Shown: positions 9,294-17,767, numbered from the stretch's first letter. The stretch: DNA of 39,421 bases from Spirochaetia bacterium (GCA_029880285.1 JAOUOS010000031.1:1-39421), one strand, 5' to 3'. Program-made: numbers and translations. The notes: a model not told the origin generated them from the sequence alone.

Positions 9294-9971
9294 ATGAAAA
9301 AAATTCTGGTTTTTTCAGCCTTAATTATTTTTACATCCAGTATTTTTGGCAAACTAAGGCTTGATTACTACTACGATCAATCTGAAATGTACACAAAATT
9401 TTCAGACTGGATACCTAAAAGGCTGCACCAGTGGAACCCCCAAAATGTTGAAGATTTTTTTCTTTTATACAGCCTAAAGCAGCTTTACGGCGAAGAAGAA
9501 TTAAGAAGAAATATATTTTTCTTAAAAATTGCACTTGAAAAAAGATTTAGACATCCGTCACAGGCTTTATGCAAAATTGAGAACAAAGATCAGTATCATA
9601 AATACCGACTTTTAATGTTTATGCATATTAACTTAAAAATTATGAGATCTTATCTTCGGCTTGGCTCTTTATACGATAAAAGACACCTGTATTTTTATAA
9701 TCTTGATTTTGCTGACGAACTTAAAGAATCTTTTGAAATTGCCGAAGGCTTTTATAAAGAGGCCCTGCCCTACTGGCAAAAAGCCAGAGAATATGCCAAA
9801 GAAGCCGACCAGTACCGGTTTGAACTTGACTTGGGTACGCTTGAAACTATACGGTATGATATTGTAACAGGTGAAATGGATTTTGGCAAATACACCGCCA
9901 ATCATCTTGAAAAACTAAGAGAAAAACAGCTTACCGTAAAAGATTTTCTGGCTCAGATGAATGGTAGATAG
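9294..9971 (+). CDS. Exported helical protein of unknown function
   Basis: I do not recognise a named family. Residues 1-19 form a signal peptide (KK, hydrophobic stretch, SSIFGK). The mature protein is rich in Tyr, Glu, Lys and Leu and appears all-helical, with a segment AEGFYKEALPYWQKAREYAK that looks like a TPR-type helix pair. It is probably periplasmic. It is divergent from purC and ends 5 bp from the convergent inverted-repeat gene. The function is unknown. Confidence 0.75.
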   Translation: MKKILVFSALIIFTSSIFGKLRLDYYYDQSEMYTKFSDWIPKRLHQWNPQNVEDFFLLYSLKQLYGEEELRRNIFFLKIALEKRFRHPSQALCKIENKDQYHKYRLLMFMHINLKIMRSYLRLGSLYDKRHLYFYNLDFADELKESFEIAEGFYKEALPYWQKAREYAKEADQYRFELDLGTLETIRYDIVTGEMDFGKYTANHLEKLREKQLTVKDFLAQMNGR

Positions 9972-9976
9972 TAAAA

Positions 9977-10588
9977 TTATTGGAAGCCCCAGTATTCTTC
10001 TACTAAGAATTTTATATGGCTATGGAAATCCATAGCTACATTATTATTCTTTATACTTCTGAATCTTTTTATAGTAGCATACAACTTTATTCCATACCAA
10101 AATAAATTGTCTTTGCTTACTTTTTCTTTTAATAAGCGTTCAATAAACATAGCTATAGAAATCCGTACCAGTTGTGAAACACTAACTCTAAGAATTAATG
10201 CACTATTTCTTAATAAGAACTCATCATCACCATATAAGCATAACATATGCCTATGTTTAATAATATTATTTTGCTCTCTTAATCTTTTACTAATTTTAAT
10301 TATATTGGTTGTCCAACGTAAATTTTTCTTTTTTGCCAGCTGAAAAGCACAATACCTAACAATCCAAGAATATGTTTTTCGATTTATTTTCGCGGCTAAT
10401 TTTATCTTTTTCCAAATGAATGTATCCAAATGTACTTCCCAAACATTTTTAATCTCTGTTTTAGCCCAAAGCGGCTGTTTTCTACATTTCATACTAATGT
10501 AATACCCCAAATTTTCAAAAATATACCGCATTTTTTTAAAAAAATAGCTATGGATTTCCATAGCTATATATAAATTTATATTGACCAT
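9977..10588 (-). CDS. Small basic protein, possible DNA-binding (DUF1564-like), bracketed by inverted repeats
   Basis: A 203-residue basic protein, rich in Lys/Arg and aromatic residues, with no membrane segment. The core CLYGDDEFLLRNSALILRVS followed by VSQLVRISIAMFIERLL resembles the helix-turn-helix or ribbon-helix-helix-like core of spirochaete DUF1564 proteins, but this match is from memory and uncertain. A 20-bp inverted repeat lies at each end of the reading frame. The right copy falls within codons 8-15 if translation begins at 10588. An internal ATG at 10529-10531 would put that repeat in the promoter, as an operator would be. It could be a self-regulating mobile or selfish gene. Confidence 0.6.
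   Translation of the reverse strand: MVNINLYIAMEIHSYFFKKMRYIFENLGYYISMKCRKQPLWAKTEIKNVWEVHLDTFIWKKIKLAAKINRKTYSWIVRYCAFQLAKKKNLRWTTNIIKISKRLREQNNIIKHRHMLCLYGDDEFLLRNSALILRVSVSQLVRISIAMFIERLLKEKVSKDNLFWYGIKLYATIKRFRSIKNNNVAMDFHSHIKFLVEEYWGFQ
10008..10042 (+). repeat. Left inverted repeat around the 9977-10588 gene
   Basis: The 20-base core GCTATGGAAATCCATAGCTA at 10019-10038 recurs in inverted orientation at 10545-10564. Similarity continues with one gap over about 35 bp. The core is itself an 18-bp near-palindrome. It lies inside the 3' part of the coding region. Confidence 0.8.
10542..10576 (-). repeat. Right inverted repeat around the 9977-10588 gene
   Basis: This is the reverse-complement partner of 10008-10042, with the exact 20-base core at 10545-10564. 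It sits at the 5' end of the gene. It could be an operator for the encoded protein or the end of a roughly 570-bp mobile cassette. Confidence 0.8.
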
Positions 10589-10618
10589 TTATCATTATAT
10601 CAGCCTCTCAATCCGCAT

Positions 10619-11857
10619 ATGCTTCAATACATATTGGTTTTAGGCTCGAACCTTGGCGAAAAAGAAAAAAACTTAAAAAATGCCATTTCATTTCTAAGCG
10701 AAAAACTTACTATCATATCAACAACCAAGCCATTAAAAACCCCGCCTTTATTAAATAAAAATCAGCCCGATTTTTTAAATCAGGGAATACTTATTGAAAC
10801 GAAATTAAATCCGGCTGAATTATTAAAACTTACAAAAGAAGTTGAAAAAAAAACCGGCAGAAAAATAAATCAAAGGTACGGCCCACGTGAAATTGATATT
10901 GATATAGCGTGGTTCTCTGACGGTAAATATAAAGACGATACGCTTCAAGTTCCTCATGTTTTTAACCGTTCAAGAGACTGGGTAAAACAATTTATTTCTG
11001 AATTAAAACCAAACGCTCTTGACGCCGAAACAAATATTTTATATGATGATATGAACATGAAAACAATAACCAAAATACAAGATTTTACGGCCAAGAAGCA
11101 AAAGGGCGAAAAAATTACCGTTCTAACATGTTATGATTACAGCATGGCAAAGTTACTGTCAAAAACATCAATAGATACCGTTCTTGTGGGCGATTCACTT
11201 GCCGGTGTTTTTCAAGGTCATAAAAACACCCTGCCCGTTACCCTTGATGAAATGATTTATCACGCCAAAACCGTCCGCCGCGGATTGCCCGACGCCTTTA
11301 TTACCGTTGATATGCCTTTTTTAAGTTTTCAAATATCGCCTGAAAAGACAGTAAAAAACGCCGGACGCATTATGAAAGAAGCCCAATGCGACGCGGTAAA
11401 ACTTGAAGGCGCAGGATATTTAATTGAAACCATAAAAAAATTAACGGACGCGTCGATTCCGGTTATGGGGCATCTGGGCCTTACCCCGCAGTCGGTTTTA
11501 AAAACCGGAGGTTATAAACTTCAGGCCAAAGAAAAAAAAGAGCAGGAAAATCTTATAAAAGACGCGCTGGCTATTGAAAAGGCAGGATGCTTCGCCATGG
11601 TTCTAGAAATGATTCCGGCTGATTTGGCAAAAGAAGTAAGTAAGAAATTAAAAATTCCCACTATTGGTATAGGAGCCGGCGCGGGCGCTGACGGACAGGT
11701 TCTTGTTATAAACGATCTTTTAGGGATAGATGCCGATTTCTCGCCTAAATTTGTAAGAAGATACGCAAATTTATCAGAGCAGATTATTACATCGGTAGAA
11801 AATTTTTGTCTTGATGTTAGAAAAAAAGAATTCCCCGGTAAAAAAGAAAGTTTTTAA
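10619..11857 (+). CDS. folK-panB: Bifunctional HPPK (FolK) - ketopantoate hydroxymethyltransferase (PanB) fusion
   Basis: Residues 1 to about 140 are 6-hydroxymethyl-dihydropterin pyrophosphokinase: LGSNLGEKEKNL, NQPDFLNQG, and the Mg/ATP motif RYGPREIDIDIAWF followed by VPH and a later Arg. Residues 147-412 are PanB, which makes ketopantoate from 2-oxoisovalerate and methylene-tetrahydrofolate: TCYDYSMAKLL, VGDSLAGVFQGH, VDMPFLSF (Mg-binding Asp residues), AVKLEGAG, VMGHLGLTPQSV and GIGAGAGADGQVL. Both halves look complete and are joined in one frame without a stop. Internal ATGs at 11051 and 11057 could also start a free PanB. HPPK feeds the folate pool that PanB consumes. Confidence 0.9.
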   Translation: MLQYILVLGSNLGEKEKNLKNAISFLSEKLTIISTTKPLKTPPLLNKNQPDFLNQGILIETKLNPAELLKLTKEVEKKTGRKINQRYGPREIDIDIAWFSDGKYKDDTLQVPHVFNRSRDWVKQFISELKPNALDAETNILYDDMNMKTITKIQDFTAKKQKGEKITVLTCYDYSMAKLLSKTSIDTVLVGDSLAGVFQGHKNTLPVTLDEMIYHAKTVRRGLPDAFITVDMPFLSFQISPEKTVKNAGRIMKEAQCDAVKLEGAGYLIETIKKLTDASIPVMGHLGLTPQSVLKTGGYKLQAKEKKEQENLIKDALAIEKAGCFAMVLEMIPADLAKEVSKKLKIPTIGIGAGAGADGQVLVINDLLGIDADFSPKFVRRYANLSEQIITSVENFCLDVRKKEFPGKKESF

Positions 11858-11872
11858 AATATTACCATGCTC

Positions 11873-12367
11873 TTATGGTCTAATAATGTAATCATGTATT
11901 TCTTTAACTGCTTTCTTGGCTGCTTCTTCCATAGATAATGCTTCTTCTGATTGTGCCGCTAATAAAACTGAGCTTGTTTCTGCACTTACCAGTTTTATCA
12001 CAAGAACTTCTAACTTACCGTTTGAGTATTTGCCAGAGCCAATTACGACAGTATCTGCACCGGCAAGTTTGCCTATTTTCGCGGCGGTTTGATCATCAAC
12101 TAAACCTGACTGGCTTAAACTTTGTTCTTTAATTATAGATTCAAGAATAGAACGCTCAACTACATCATAGCCATGACGCAAAAATTCTACACCTATAAAT
12201 TCTGCCAAGTTAGCGCCATCTGTTTGACTGATGTTTTTTATATTAAAAACAGCAATTCTTTTTACTTCTTTTACGGATGTATTTTTATTTGCTACAACAT
12301 CAAATGAGCTGCATGAATATAAAACAAAAAAAGTAAACAAGACAATAATTTTAATTGGTTTTTCCAT
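11873..12367 (-). CDS. CsgG/LpoB-like lipoprotein
   Basis: The signal sequence ends in the lipobox VLYSC with the lipidated Cys at residue 19. The mature domain has the CsgG-type pattern: IAVFNIKNIS, a long helix, FLRHGYDVVERSILESII, QSGLVDDQTAAKIGKLAGAD and VVIGSGKY. At 164 residues it holds only the compact anticodon-binding-like core, not the pore-forming insertions of full CsgG. Such small members are periplasm-facing lipoproteins with assembly or envelope roles. It follows the 12451-13989 lipoprotein gene on the same strand, 83 bp away, with a large hairpin between. Confidence 0.78.
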   Translation of the reverse strand: MEKPIKIIVLFTFFVLYSCSSFDVVANKNTSVKEVKRIAVFNIKNISQTDGANLAEFIGVEFLRHGYDVVERSILESIIKEQSLSQSGLVDDQTAAKIGKLAGADTVVIGSGKYSNGKLEVLVIKLVSAETSSVLLAAQSEEALSMEEAAKKAVKEIHDYIIRP

Positions 12368-12385
12368 ACTTAAATAAACATAACA

Positions 12386-12440
12386 TGTAACTTGGTTTCA
12401 TTGTAAAGTAATAATTTGTTTTTTTTGAAACCAAGTTACA
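12386..12440 (-). other. 15-bp perfect inverted repeat between two lipoprotein genes
   Basis: TGTAACTTGGTTTCA at 12386-12400 pairs exactly with TGAAACCAAGTTACA at 12426-12440 across a 25-base spacer. It lies between the stop of one lipoprotein gene and the start of the next on the minus strand. There is no long U-tract on either side, so a processing or attenuation hairpin, or an operator, is as likely as a terminator. Confidence 0.7.
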
Positions 12441-12450
12441 TAATTTTAAT

Positions 12451-13989
12451 TTAAAACCTGTTCGCGCTCAACACAATCAAAAGCTCGGCCAGCTTAGGCT
12501 CTAATGTATTTAAAGCATAAACATCTGTGTCATTTTTCGCGGCACTATAATAATCAAGATATTTTTGTGTGTAATCTTGCGGCAGATGTATTAAGTTTAT
12601 ATTGCCTGCTGTTATATAATTCGCATCTTCAGTAATTAATGTCTGAACTGCAGCTTTTAATATTTCAGACAAAACCGTAAGCGCATCATAAGCTGTTGTT
12701 ATTTGCGCGGATGAGTCGGCTAGTTTTGTTTTCAAATCATTGAAAACCGCTATCCTATAAGCGTCTAATAAAGTTTCAATCTCAGTTTTCACATAGAGTA
12801 CCCTCTCAATTGTTGCCGCTTTTACATCCAAATTATTTGAACTTTCCATAATTACATCAAATGTTAAAGTTGAAGCCGGAGCATGCAATCCTGCCATAAA
12901 TGCTTTAAAAGCCGGTTGAATACCATCTAATGTTAGACCAAGCCCTCTATATAAATGACTTATATACCGGTGAATGGCCAGTGTTCTTCTTTTAGCGGTT
13001 TCTTTTTGAACAGCAAACCTGTAACCGCCCAGTGTGCCAAGTTCGGCGTTAAGAGAAGCATCGGCAATCTGTTTGCCAATATATCTTTCATCAAAAATTG
13101 AATGAATTTTTGACGCGATGGTAACTGCCCTTGTTTCATGATCAAGCGTTATGGGCGATGGCGGCAGGTACAATTGCATTTCTTTAATAATATGTTTTTG
13201 AAAAGCAGTGTCTCTATCTGTTTGCTTATCAGCAGATTTCTGGGCATTATTTAAATCTAAATTTAATTCTTTTCTAAGCACGTTTAATTCTTTCATTTTA
13301 TTTCGAATATCTTCAATAGATATCCCAAGACTCTCAAGGGCCTTTACTTTCGCAAACCTAAGTTTGCAAATGCCATGAGCTAGAATACCTATCAACTGGC
13401 TTCTAGCCTCATCGCTGGCAAGACTGCTTAAATGTTCAGCCAGTTTTGGGCTGATATTGTCTTTTAACGCGAGAGGATGTATAAAACATCCGGCTGCCTC
13501 ACCCGATTTCTTAAGTTCTCTGAAAATTTCAACCTGCGCGGTCGTTGTTTCTGTCATAGGCTCTGACGCGACATCTTCATTTTCACTTACTGTACCGTCT
13601 ACTATGGTAGAGGCTGTATTGCCTTGGGCGTCTTTGGCTACAACAATATAATTTCCGCTTTTTCCCGCTTCTACTTCAATAGAAAAACTACCGTCTTCAT
13701 TGGTAGTTACAGAAGCTCCTACCGCAGTCTCATTGCCAGAATCGTCTATTTCAAAAACTTCTACGGTTACCCCTGATGGCGTTGAAATAGCAGCCAGTGA
13801 ACCCATTACGGCAGATGAATCTGAGGTTTCTTCAAGCCCCGATTCTGTTGTTACCGTTCCTGATATAGAAGCCGTAAGAGATAAATCTAAGTTTTCTTCT
13901 TCGGTTGCAGTATCTGAACCGCAATATAAAAGCATAAATACCGGCAGTATTAGCTTAATTAATATGTTTCTTTTTTTTATATTTTTCAT
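12451..13989 (-). CDS. Large lipoprotein with N-terminal carboxypeptidase-regulatory/Ig-like domain
   Basis: The signal peptide ends in VFMLLYC with the lipidated Cys at residue 23, followed by GSD and an acidic linker. Residues about 38-130 form a beta-sandwich of the carboxypeptidase-regulatory type (SLTASISGTV, DGSFSIEVEAGKSGNYIV). Residues about 150-512 are mainly helical and unassigned, with a long coiled-coil-like stretch near RNKMKELNVLRKELNLDL. A strong Shine-Dalgarno (AAGGAG) precedes the ATG. It is likely outer-membrane or surface anchored. The function is unknown. Confidence 0.75.
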   Translation of the reverse strand: MKNIKKRNILIKLILPVFMLLYCGSDTATEEENLDLSLTASISGTVTTESGLEETSDSSAVMGSLAAISTPSGVTVEVFEIDDSGNETAVGASVTTNEDGSFSIEVEAGKSGNYIVVAKDAQGNTASTIVDGTVSENEDVASEPMTETTTAQVEIFRELKKSGEAAGCFIHPLALKDNISPKLAEHLSSLASDEARSQLIGILAHGICKLRFAKVKALESLGISIEDIRNKMKELNVLRKELNLDLNNAQKSADKQTDRDTAFQKHIIKEMQLYLPPSPITLDHETRAVTIASKIHSIFDERYIGKQIADASLNAELGTLGGYRFAVQKETAKRRTLAIHRYISHLYRGLGLTLDGIQPAFKAFMAGLHAPASTLTFDVIMESSNNLDVKAATIERVLYVKTEIETLLDAYRIAVFNDLKTKLADSSAQITTAYDALTVLSEILKAAVQTLITEDANYITAGNINLIHLPQDYTQKYLDYYSAAKNDTDVYALNTLEPKLAELLIVLSANRF

Positions 13990-14238
13990 TTTAAACTCCT
14001 TTTTTAAAATTTTACTTAATTTGTTATATTAATTTCTTTCCTATTGATGACTATTTACTGAATAATTTAGGACATTTTTATTTTTCTAACTTTTATGCAA
14101 TTTTCTATTAGATTTTTTTTAAGCATATTCATAATATAACGAAGTTGTTTTTATTGACCAAAAAACTAAATAATATAAGACAAGAAACAAGAGAAAATAT
14201 AGTTCATATTTTACTTTACGAAACGCAATGAAAAATGA

Positions 14239-14289
14239 AAAGACATTTCAGATTTTATACAAAAATTTTCAGGCAGTCATGAATATATT
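14239..14289 (+). pseudogene. Remnant 5' coding sequence of the truncated MalT-like regulator
   Basis: These 17 codons are in frame with 14290-16164 and match the paralogue (KDISDFIQKFSGSHEYI against KDKENFIKSFSGSHQFI). They lie between the blocking TGA at 14236-14238 and the first ATG, showing that the gene once extended further 5'. The rest of 13990-14238 has no gene that I can see. Confidence 0.65.
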
Positions 14290-16164
14290 ATGGATTATCT
14301 TGTTGAAGAAGTGATAAATATACTGCCTGAAAAAATTCAAAAATTCTTACTTCATACATCTATTTTAAATCGCATGTGTGTTTCACTTTGTGACGCGATT
14401 ATTCAAGATTCTTCGGTTTCGGCAGAAGAAATAACAGAATATCTCGAAAATACAAATTTATTTATCATTCCTCTTGATAATGAACGGCAATGGTTTAGGT
14501 ATCACTATCTGTTTGCCGATTTACTTCGCCAGAGACTTAAGTTTACAAACTCAAGCGACAGGGCAAATAACATAAACGTATTGCATATCAAAGCCAGCGA
14601 ATGGTTTGAAAAAAACGGTTTTGAATTAGAGGCTTTTAATCACGCTGTTTTAGCGGATGATATTGATTTAGCCGCCAGGTTATCGGGCGGCAATGGAATA
14701 GCATTACACACACGCGGAGCCTTACTGCCGGTACTAAACTGGCTAAAGTCTTTATCTCAGGCAGAGCTTGATAAACGGCCTTTTTTATGGATACAATACG
14801 CCGGAGCGTTAATGACAGCCGGACAAACTAATTTGGTTGAAGAAAAACTTCAAGCGGCCGAAGCTGTTTTAAAAGATGCTGATCTAAATACCATCAATAA
14901 AGATATGATGGGACGTATTGCCGCCACGCGTGCTTCGCTTGCCGTAAGCCGTTATGATACGGTTACAGTTATGAATGAGGCAAAAAGAGCTCTTGAATAT
15001 TTAGATTCAAAAAATCTGCCTATCCGAGGGTTAACCACATGGGCTCTTGCTAATGCTCAAATGCTACAAGATGAAAGAAAAGCAGCTATTGAGTCATTTT
15101 CTAACGCGATATCAATAAGTCAAAAAACAGGTCACTACTTTGTTGAAAAAATATCAACAATAGGGCTTGCCAGTACTTATGAACTTGAGAATAAGCTTCA
15201 TCTAGCATTTATAACCGCAAAAAATGCTTTAGATTTATTTGGCGATGAACCTTTACCAATAGCATGCGAGGCCCATTTGGTATTATCTCACATTTATTAT
15301 CAATTAAACGATCTTGAAAACGCTCAGAAATATGCAAAGCAGGCCTTAAAACTAGCGCGTCAATTTCCTATTGTTATAGACAGATACATTTCATGTGAAG
15401 TTTTTCTTGCCCGAATAAAAATTGCCCAGGGCAATACTGAAGAAGCTGGCAATATGCTTAATGTCGCGTTTCAAACCGCCCGCAGAGAAAATTATAAATT
15501 CACCCTGCCCGAAGTTATAGACGCGCAAATATTAGTTTATCTTCATCAAAAAAAAATAAAAGCGGCTTCTAATTTATTAAAGATAATAAATTTACCCTTA
15601 AGTAAGGCGAGAATATTTCTTGCCGAAAAAAATCATATAGAATCAATAAAAACTCTTGAATTATACAAAAAGCAAACAGAAGAAAAAAATCTGGCCAATG
15701 AAAATCTAAAAACATTAATTTTACTAGCACTGGCTTACAAAGCAGATAATAAAATTGAAAAAGCCCTTAAAGCAATAGAAGAAGCTCTCTCTTTAGCTGA
15801 ACCCGAAGATTATATTCGAATTTTTATCGACGAAGGCTTAGAAATGAAAAGCTTGTTGTCAGAAGCGGCCACACAAGGTATTATGCCCGATTACGTAAAA
15901 AAGCTTTTATGCGCGTTTCAATCTAAAGGTAAAACAGATTTTAATAATTTAATAAAACACCAGTCTTTGCCTGAACAGTTAAGCGAGCGTGAACTTGAAG
16001 TACTGCGAATGATTGAAAAAGGAATGTCTAATCAAGAAATTAGTGAAAGGCTTTTCTTGGCGCTTGATACGATTAAAGGCTATAACCGAAATATCTTTGG
16101 TAAGCTTGAAGTTAAAAGACGAACAGAAGCGGTTGCCCGCGCGCGCGAATTGAAGTTGCTGTAA
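14290..16164 (+). CDS. MalT-like LuxR-family regulator lacking its ATPase domain (5'-truncated)
   Basis: The protein carries the winged-helix remnant, the MalT-type TPR repeats (about residues 80-540) and a C-terminal LuxR helix-turn-helix (LSERELEVLRMIEKGMSNQ with IFGKLEVKRRTEAVARAREL). It aligns throughout with the C-terminal two thirds of the 885-residue regulator at 27411-30068. The roughly 230-residue N-terminal ATPase is missing. Homology continues upstream of the first ATG, in frame, back to a TGA at 14236-14238 (KDISDF, then FSGSHEY, matching FSGSHQF in the paralogue). Above that point the frame is full of stops. It is probably a decaying gene, though the remaining 624 codons are intact. 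Confidence 0.75.
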   Translation: MDYLVEEVINILPEKIQKFLLHTSILNRMCVSLCDAIIQDSSVSAEEITEYLENTNLFIIPLDNERQWFRYHYLFADLLRQRLKFTNSSDRANNINVLHIKASEWFEKNGFELEAFNHAVLADDIDLAARLSGGNGIALHTRGALLPVLNWLKSLSQAELDKRPFLWIQYAGALMTAGQTNLVEEKLQAAEAVLKDADLNTINKDMMGRIAATRASLAVSRYDTVTVMNEAKRALEYLDSKNLPIRGLTTWALANAQMLQDERKAAIESFSNAISISQKTGHYFVEKISTIGLASTYELENKLHLAFITAKNALDLFGDEPLPIACEAHLVLSHIYYQLNDLENAQKYAKQALKLARQFPIVIDRYISCEVFLARIKIAQGNTEEAGNMLNVAFQTARRENYKFTLPEVIDAQILVYLHQKKIKAASNLLKIINLPLSKARIFLAEKNHIESIKTLELYKKQTEEKNLANENLKTLILLALAYKADNKIEKALKAIEEALSLAEPEDYIRIFIDEGLEMKSLLSEAATQGIMPDYVKKLLCAFQSKGKTDFNNLIKHQSLPEQLSERELEVLRMIEKGMSNQEISERLFLALDTIKGYNRNIFGKLEVKRRTEAVARARELKLL

Positions 16165-16167
16165 CTA

Positions 16168-17529
16168 CTATACCCTGCCCGATATCCATTTACCCTTAAT
16201 AAATTTATAACTAAAAACACCGCCTAATAAAACAAGCCAAATAAATACAGAAATCCACAATCCTAAAGTACCCATCTTAAGAGAAATGCCCAAATAATAT
16301 GCGAAAGGCAGCATTGCCCCAAAAGAAATTAAAACATTTGCCTTTAATACCCAGTATACATAGCCTGCTCCTCTTAACGCAGAACTCATCACCATGTGGT
16401 AGGCATCGCCAGCCTGCGCAAGCGATACTATAATAAGCGCCGGTATAGCGTCTTCAATAACATAATTATCTTCAGTAAATATTTGAACAATTTGTTTTCT
16501 TAAGATAATGAAAACAATTCCCAAAGCACTCATAATGAAAGCCGCGTAGTTGGCGCATCGATAAACAGCAAAACGAGCAAGATGATTTTTTTTTGCGCCT
16601 ATGTTTTGGCCCAGTAAGGTAAGCGCGGCAATACCAAAAGAAAATCCGGGCATAAACGATATACTCATTATGCTCACTATAATATTTGTTGCCGCTACAG
16701 AAATAGTGCTGATATTAGCGGCAAATCTATAAAAAATAAGAAAAGCAAAATGCATAAGAAAACCTTCCATGGCCGGGCCAAAACTTAGACGAGAGATATT
16801 TTTTAAAATTGAAAAATTAATTTTTCTTTCTTTAATCGCAAAATATACTATAAACTGTTTTTGAAAACAATATATTAAAAAGACTAACATACCAGTAATG
16901 GGGGCCAAAGATGATGCAATTGCCGCGCCTATAGTTCCGTATGCGGGGACGCCAAATTTGCCAAAAATTAAAACATAGTTTAATATGATATTGCTTATAG
17001 CAACAGCAAAAGATGATATCATAGTTATTTTTGTCTTACCCGTCGCATTAAAAAAACCTATAAAAGCTGAATTTAAAAGGTATATTAAAATACCGGCAAA
17101 CCGAAACTGAAGAAAGGGAGAGGCTATTTGAACAAGCTCTTTTTGAACAGCAAAAAATTCCGCTAACTTAGGCGAAGCCAGAATACCAGCTAAAGTAATA
17201 ACAATACCCAGCAAGAAAAAAAATAAAAGAGCCGTTAAAAGCGTTTGGCCTGCCGCTGTTATATTTTTTTCTCCAATTCTTCGCGATACAATTATTTGAA
17301 TGCCTGTTGAACCTCCCATTAAAAAAGCCATTATTGTCCAAATAAGCATGCCGCCAAGGCCTACAGCCGCCTGCTGAGAAACACCCAGCCTGCCTGTCAT
17401 AATGGTATCGGTTATCATGACGGCTGTCTGACTCATCATGCCAAGTGAAGAGGGAATCGCGATTTGAAGAACTTTTCGGTTTATCCTGTTTTTTTTAAAT
17501 AGATGAGTGATGTTCTTTATAAATTTCAT
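16168..17529 (-). CDS. MATE-family multidrug/Na+ antiporter
   Basis: A 453-residue protein with about twelve membrane segments in two homologous halves. MATE signatures are present: IPSSLGMMSQTAVMITDTIM near the N-terminus, QQAAVGLGG, STGIQIIVSRRIGEKN and later ATNIIVSIMSISFMPGFSFG with ALTLLGQNIGAKK. MATE proteins export cationic drugs or metabolites in exchange for Na+ or H+. The substrate is not readable. Its 3' end is only 3 bp from the convergent truncated regulator. Confidence 0.9.
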   Translation of the reverse strand: MKFIKNITHLFKKNRINRKVLQIAIPSSLGMMSQTAVMITDTIMTGRLGVSQQAAVGLGGMLIWTIMAFLMGGSTGIQIIVSRRIGEKNITAAGQTLLTALLFFFLLGIVITLAGILASPKLAEFFAVQKELVQIASPFLQFRFAGILIYLLNSAFIGFFNATGKTKITMISSFAVAISNIILNYVLIFGKFGVPAYGTIGAAIASSLAPITGMLVFLIYCFQKQFIVYFAIKERKINFSILKNISRLSFGPAMEGFLMHFAFLIFYRFAANISTISVAATNIIVSIMSISFMPGFSFGIAALTLLGQNIGAKKNHLARFAVYRCANYAAFIMSALGIVFIILRKQIVQIFTEDNYVIEDAIPALIIVSLAQAGDAYHMVMSSALRGAGYVYWVLKANVLISFGAMLPFAYYLGISLKMGTLGLWISVFIWLVLLGGVFSYKFIKGKWISGRV

Positions 17530-17640
17530 TTATAATTATTTCATTTATTAACATGGGTCAAGTAGATTGACATAAGTATGTATGGCCCGGAGCTGAAAAC
17601 TGTTTTATTCTTTAGTCTAAGAAATTCAGCCAGATAAAAA

Positions 17641-17679
17641 TATATTGAACAGCGTCCTTTAAGGGAGCTGTTCAATATA
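17641..17679. other. Perfect 13-bp inverted repeat in the MATE-hydrolase intergenic region
   Basis: TATATTGAACAGC (17641-17653) and GCTGTTCAATATA (17667-17679) are exact reverse complements around a 13-base spacer that can itself partly pair. It lies between the divergent starts of the MATE and hydrolase genes, so an operator or transcript hairpin is possible. The 17530-17813 gap holds no gene otherwise. Confidence 0.6.
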
Positions 17680-17738
17680 TGGATAAAAATTATTTTAAAT
17701 TGTGATAGTTTATCTTAATTTGAAATTTTAATAAAAAG

Positions 17739-17767
17739 TTGACAATACGAACGTACGTTCGTATTTT
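17739..17767 (+). promoter_or_regulatory. Promoter with embedded TetR-type operator
   Basis: TTGACA at 17739-17744 and TATTTT at 17762-17767 are separated by 17 bases. A perfect 22-bp palindrome at 17744-17765, with centre TACGAACGTACGTTCGTA, fills the spacer and touches both boxes. Palindromes of this ACGAACGT type are typical TetR-family operators, and this placement would block RNA polymerase. No tetR gene lies in the window, so the regulator must be encoded elsewhere. Confidence 0.8.

Noticed and set aside
13700..14032. 110-codon plus-strand frame opposite the large lipoprotein start
   Set aside because: It is antisense to the lipoprotein signal peptide and sandwich domain, which have a clear Shine-Dalgarno. 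Its composition is low-complexity.
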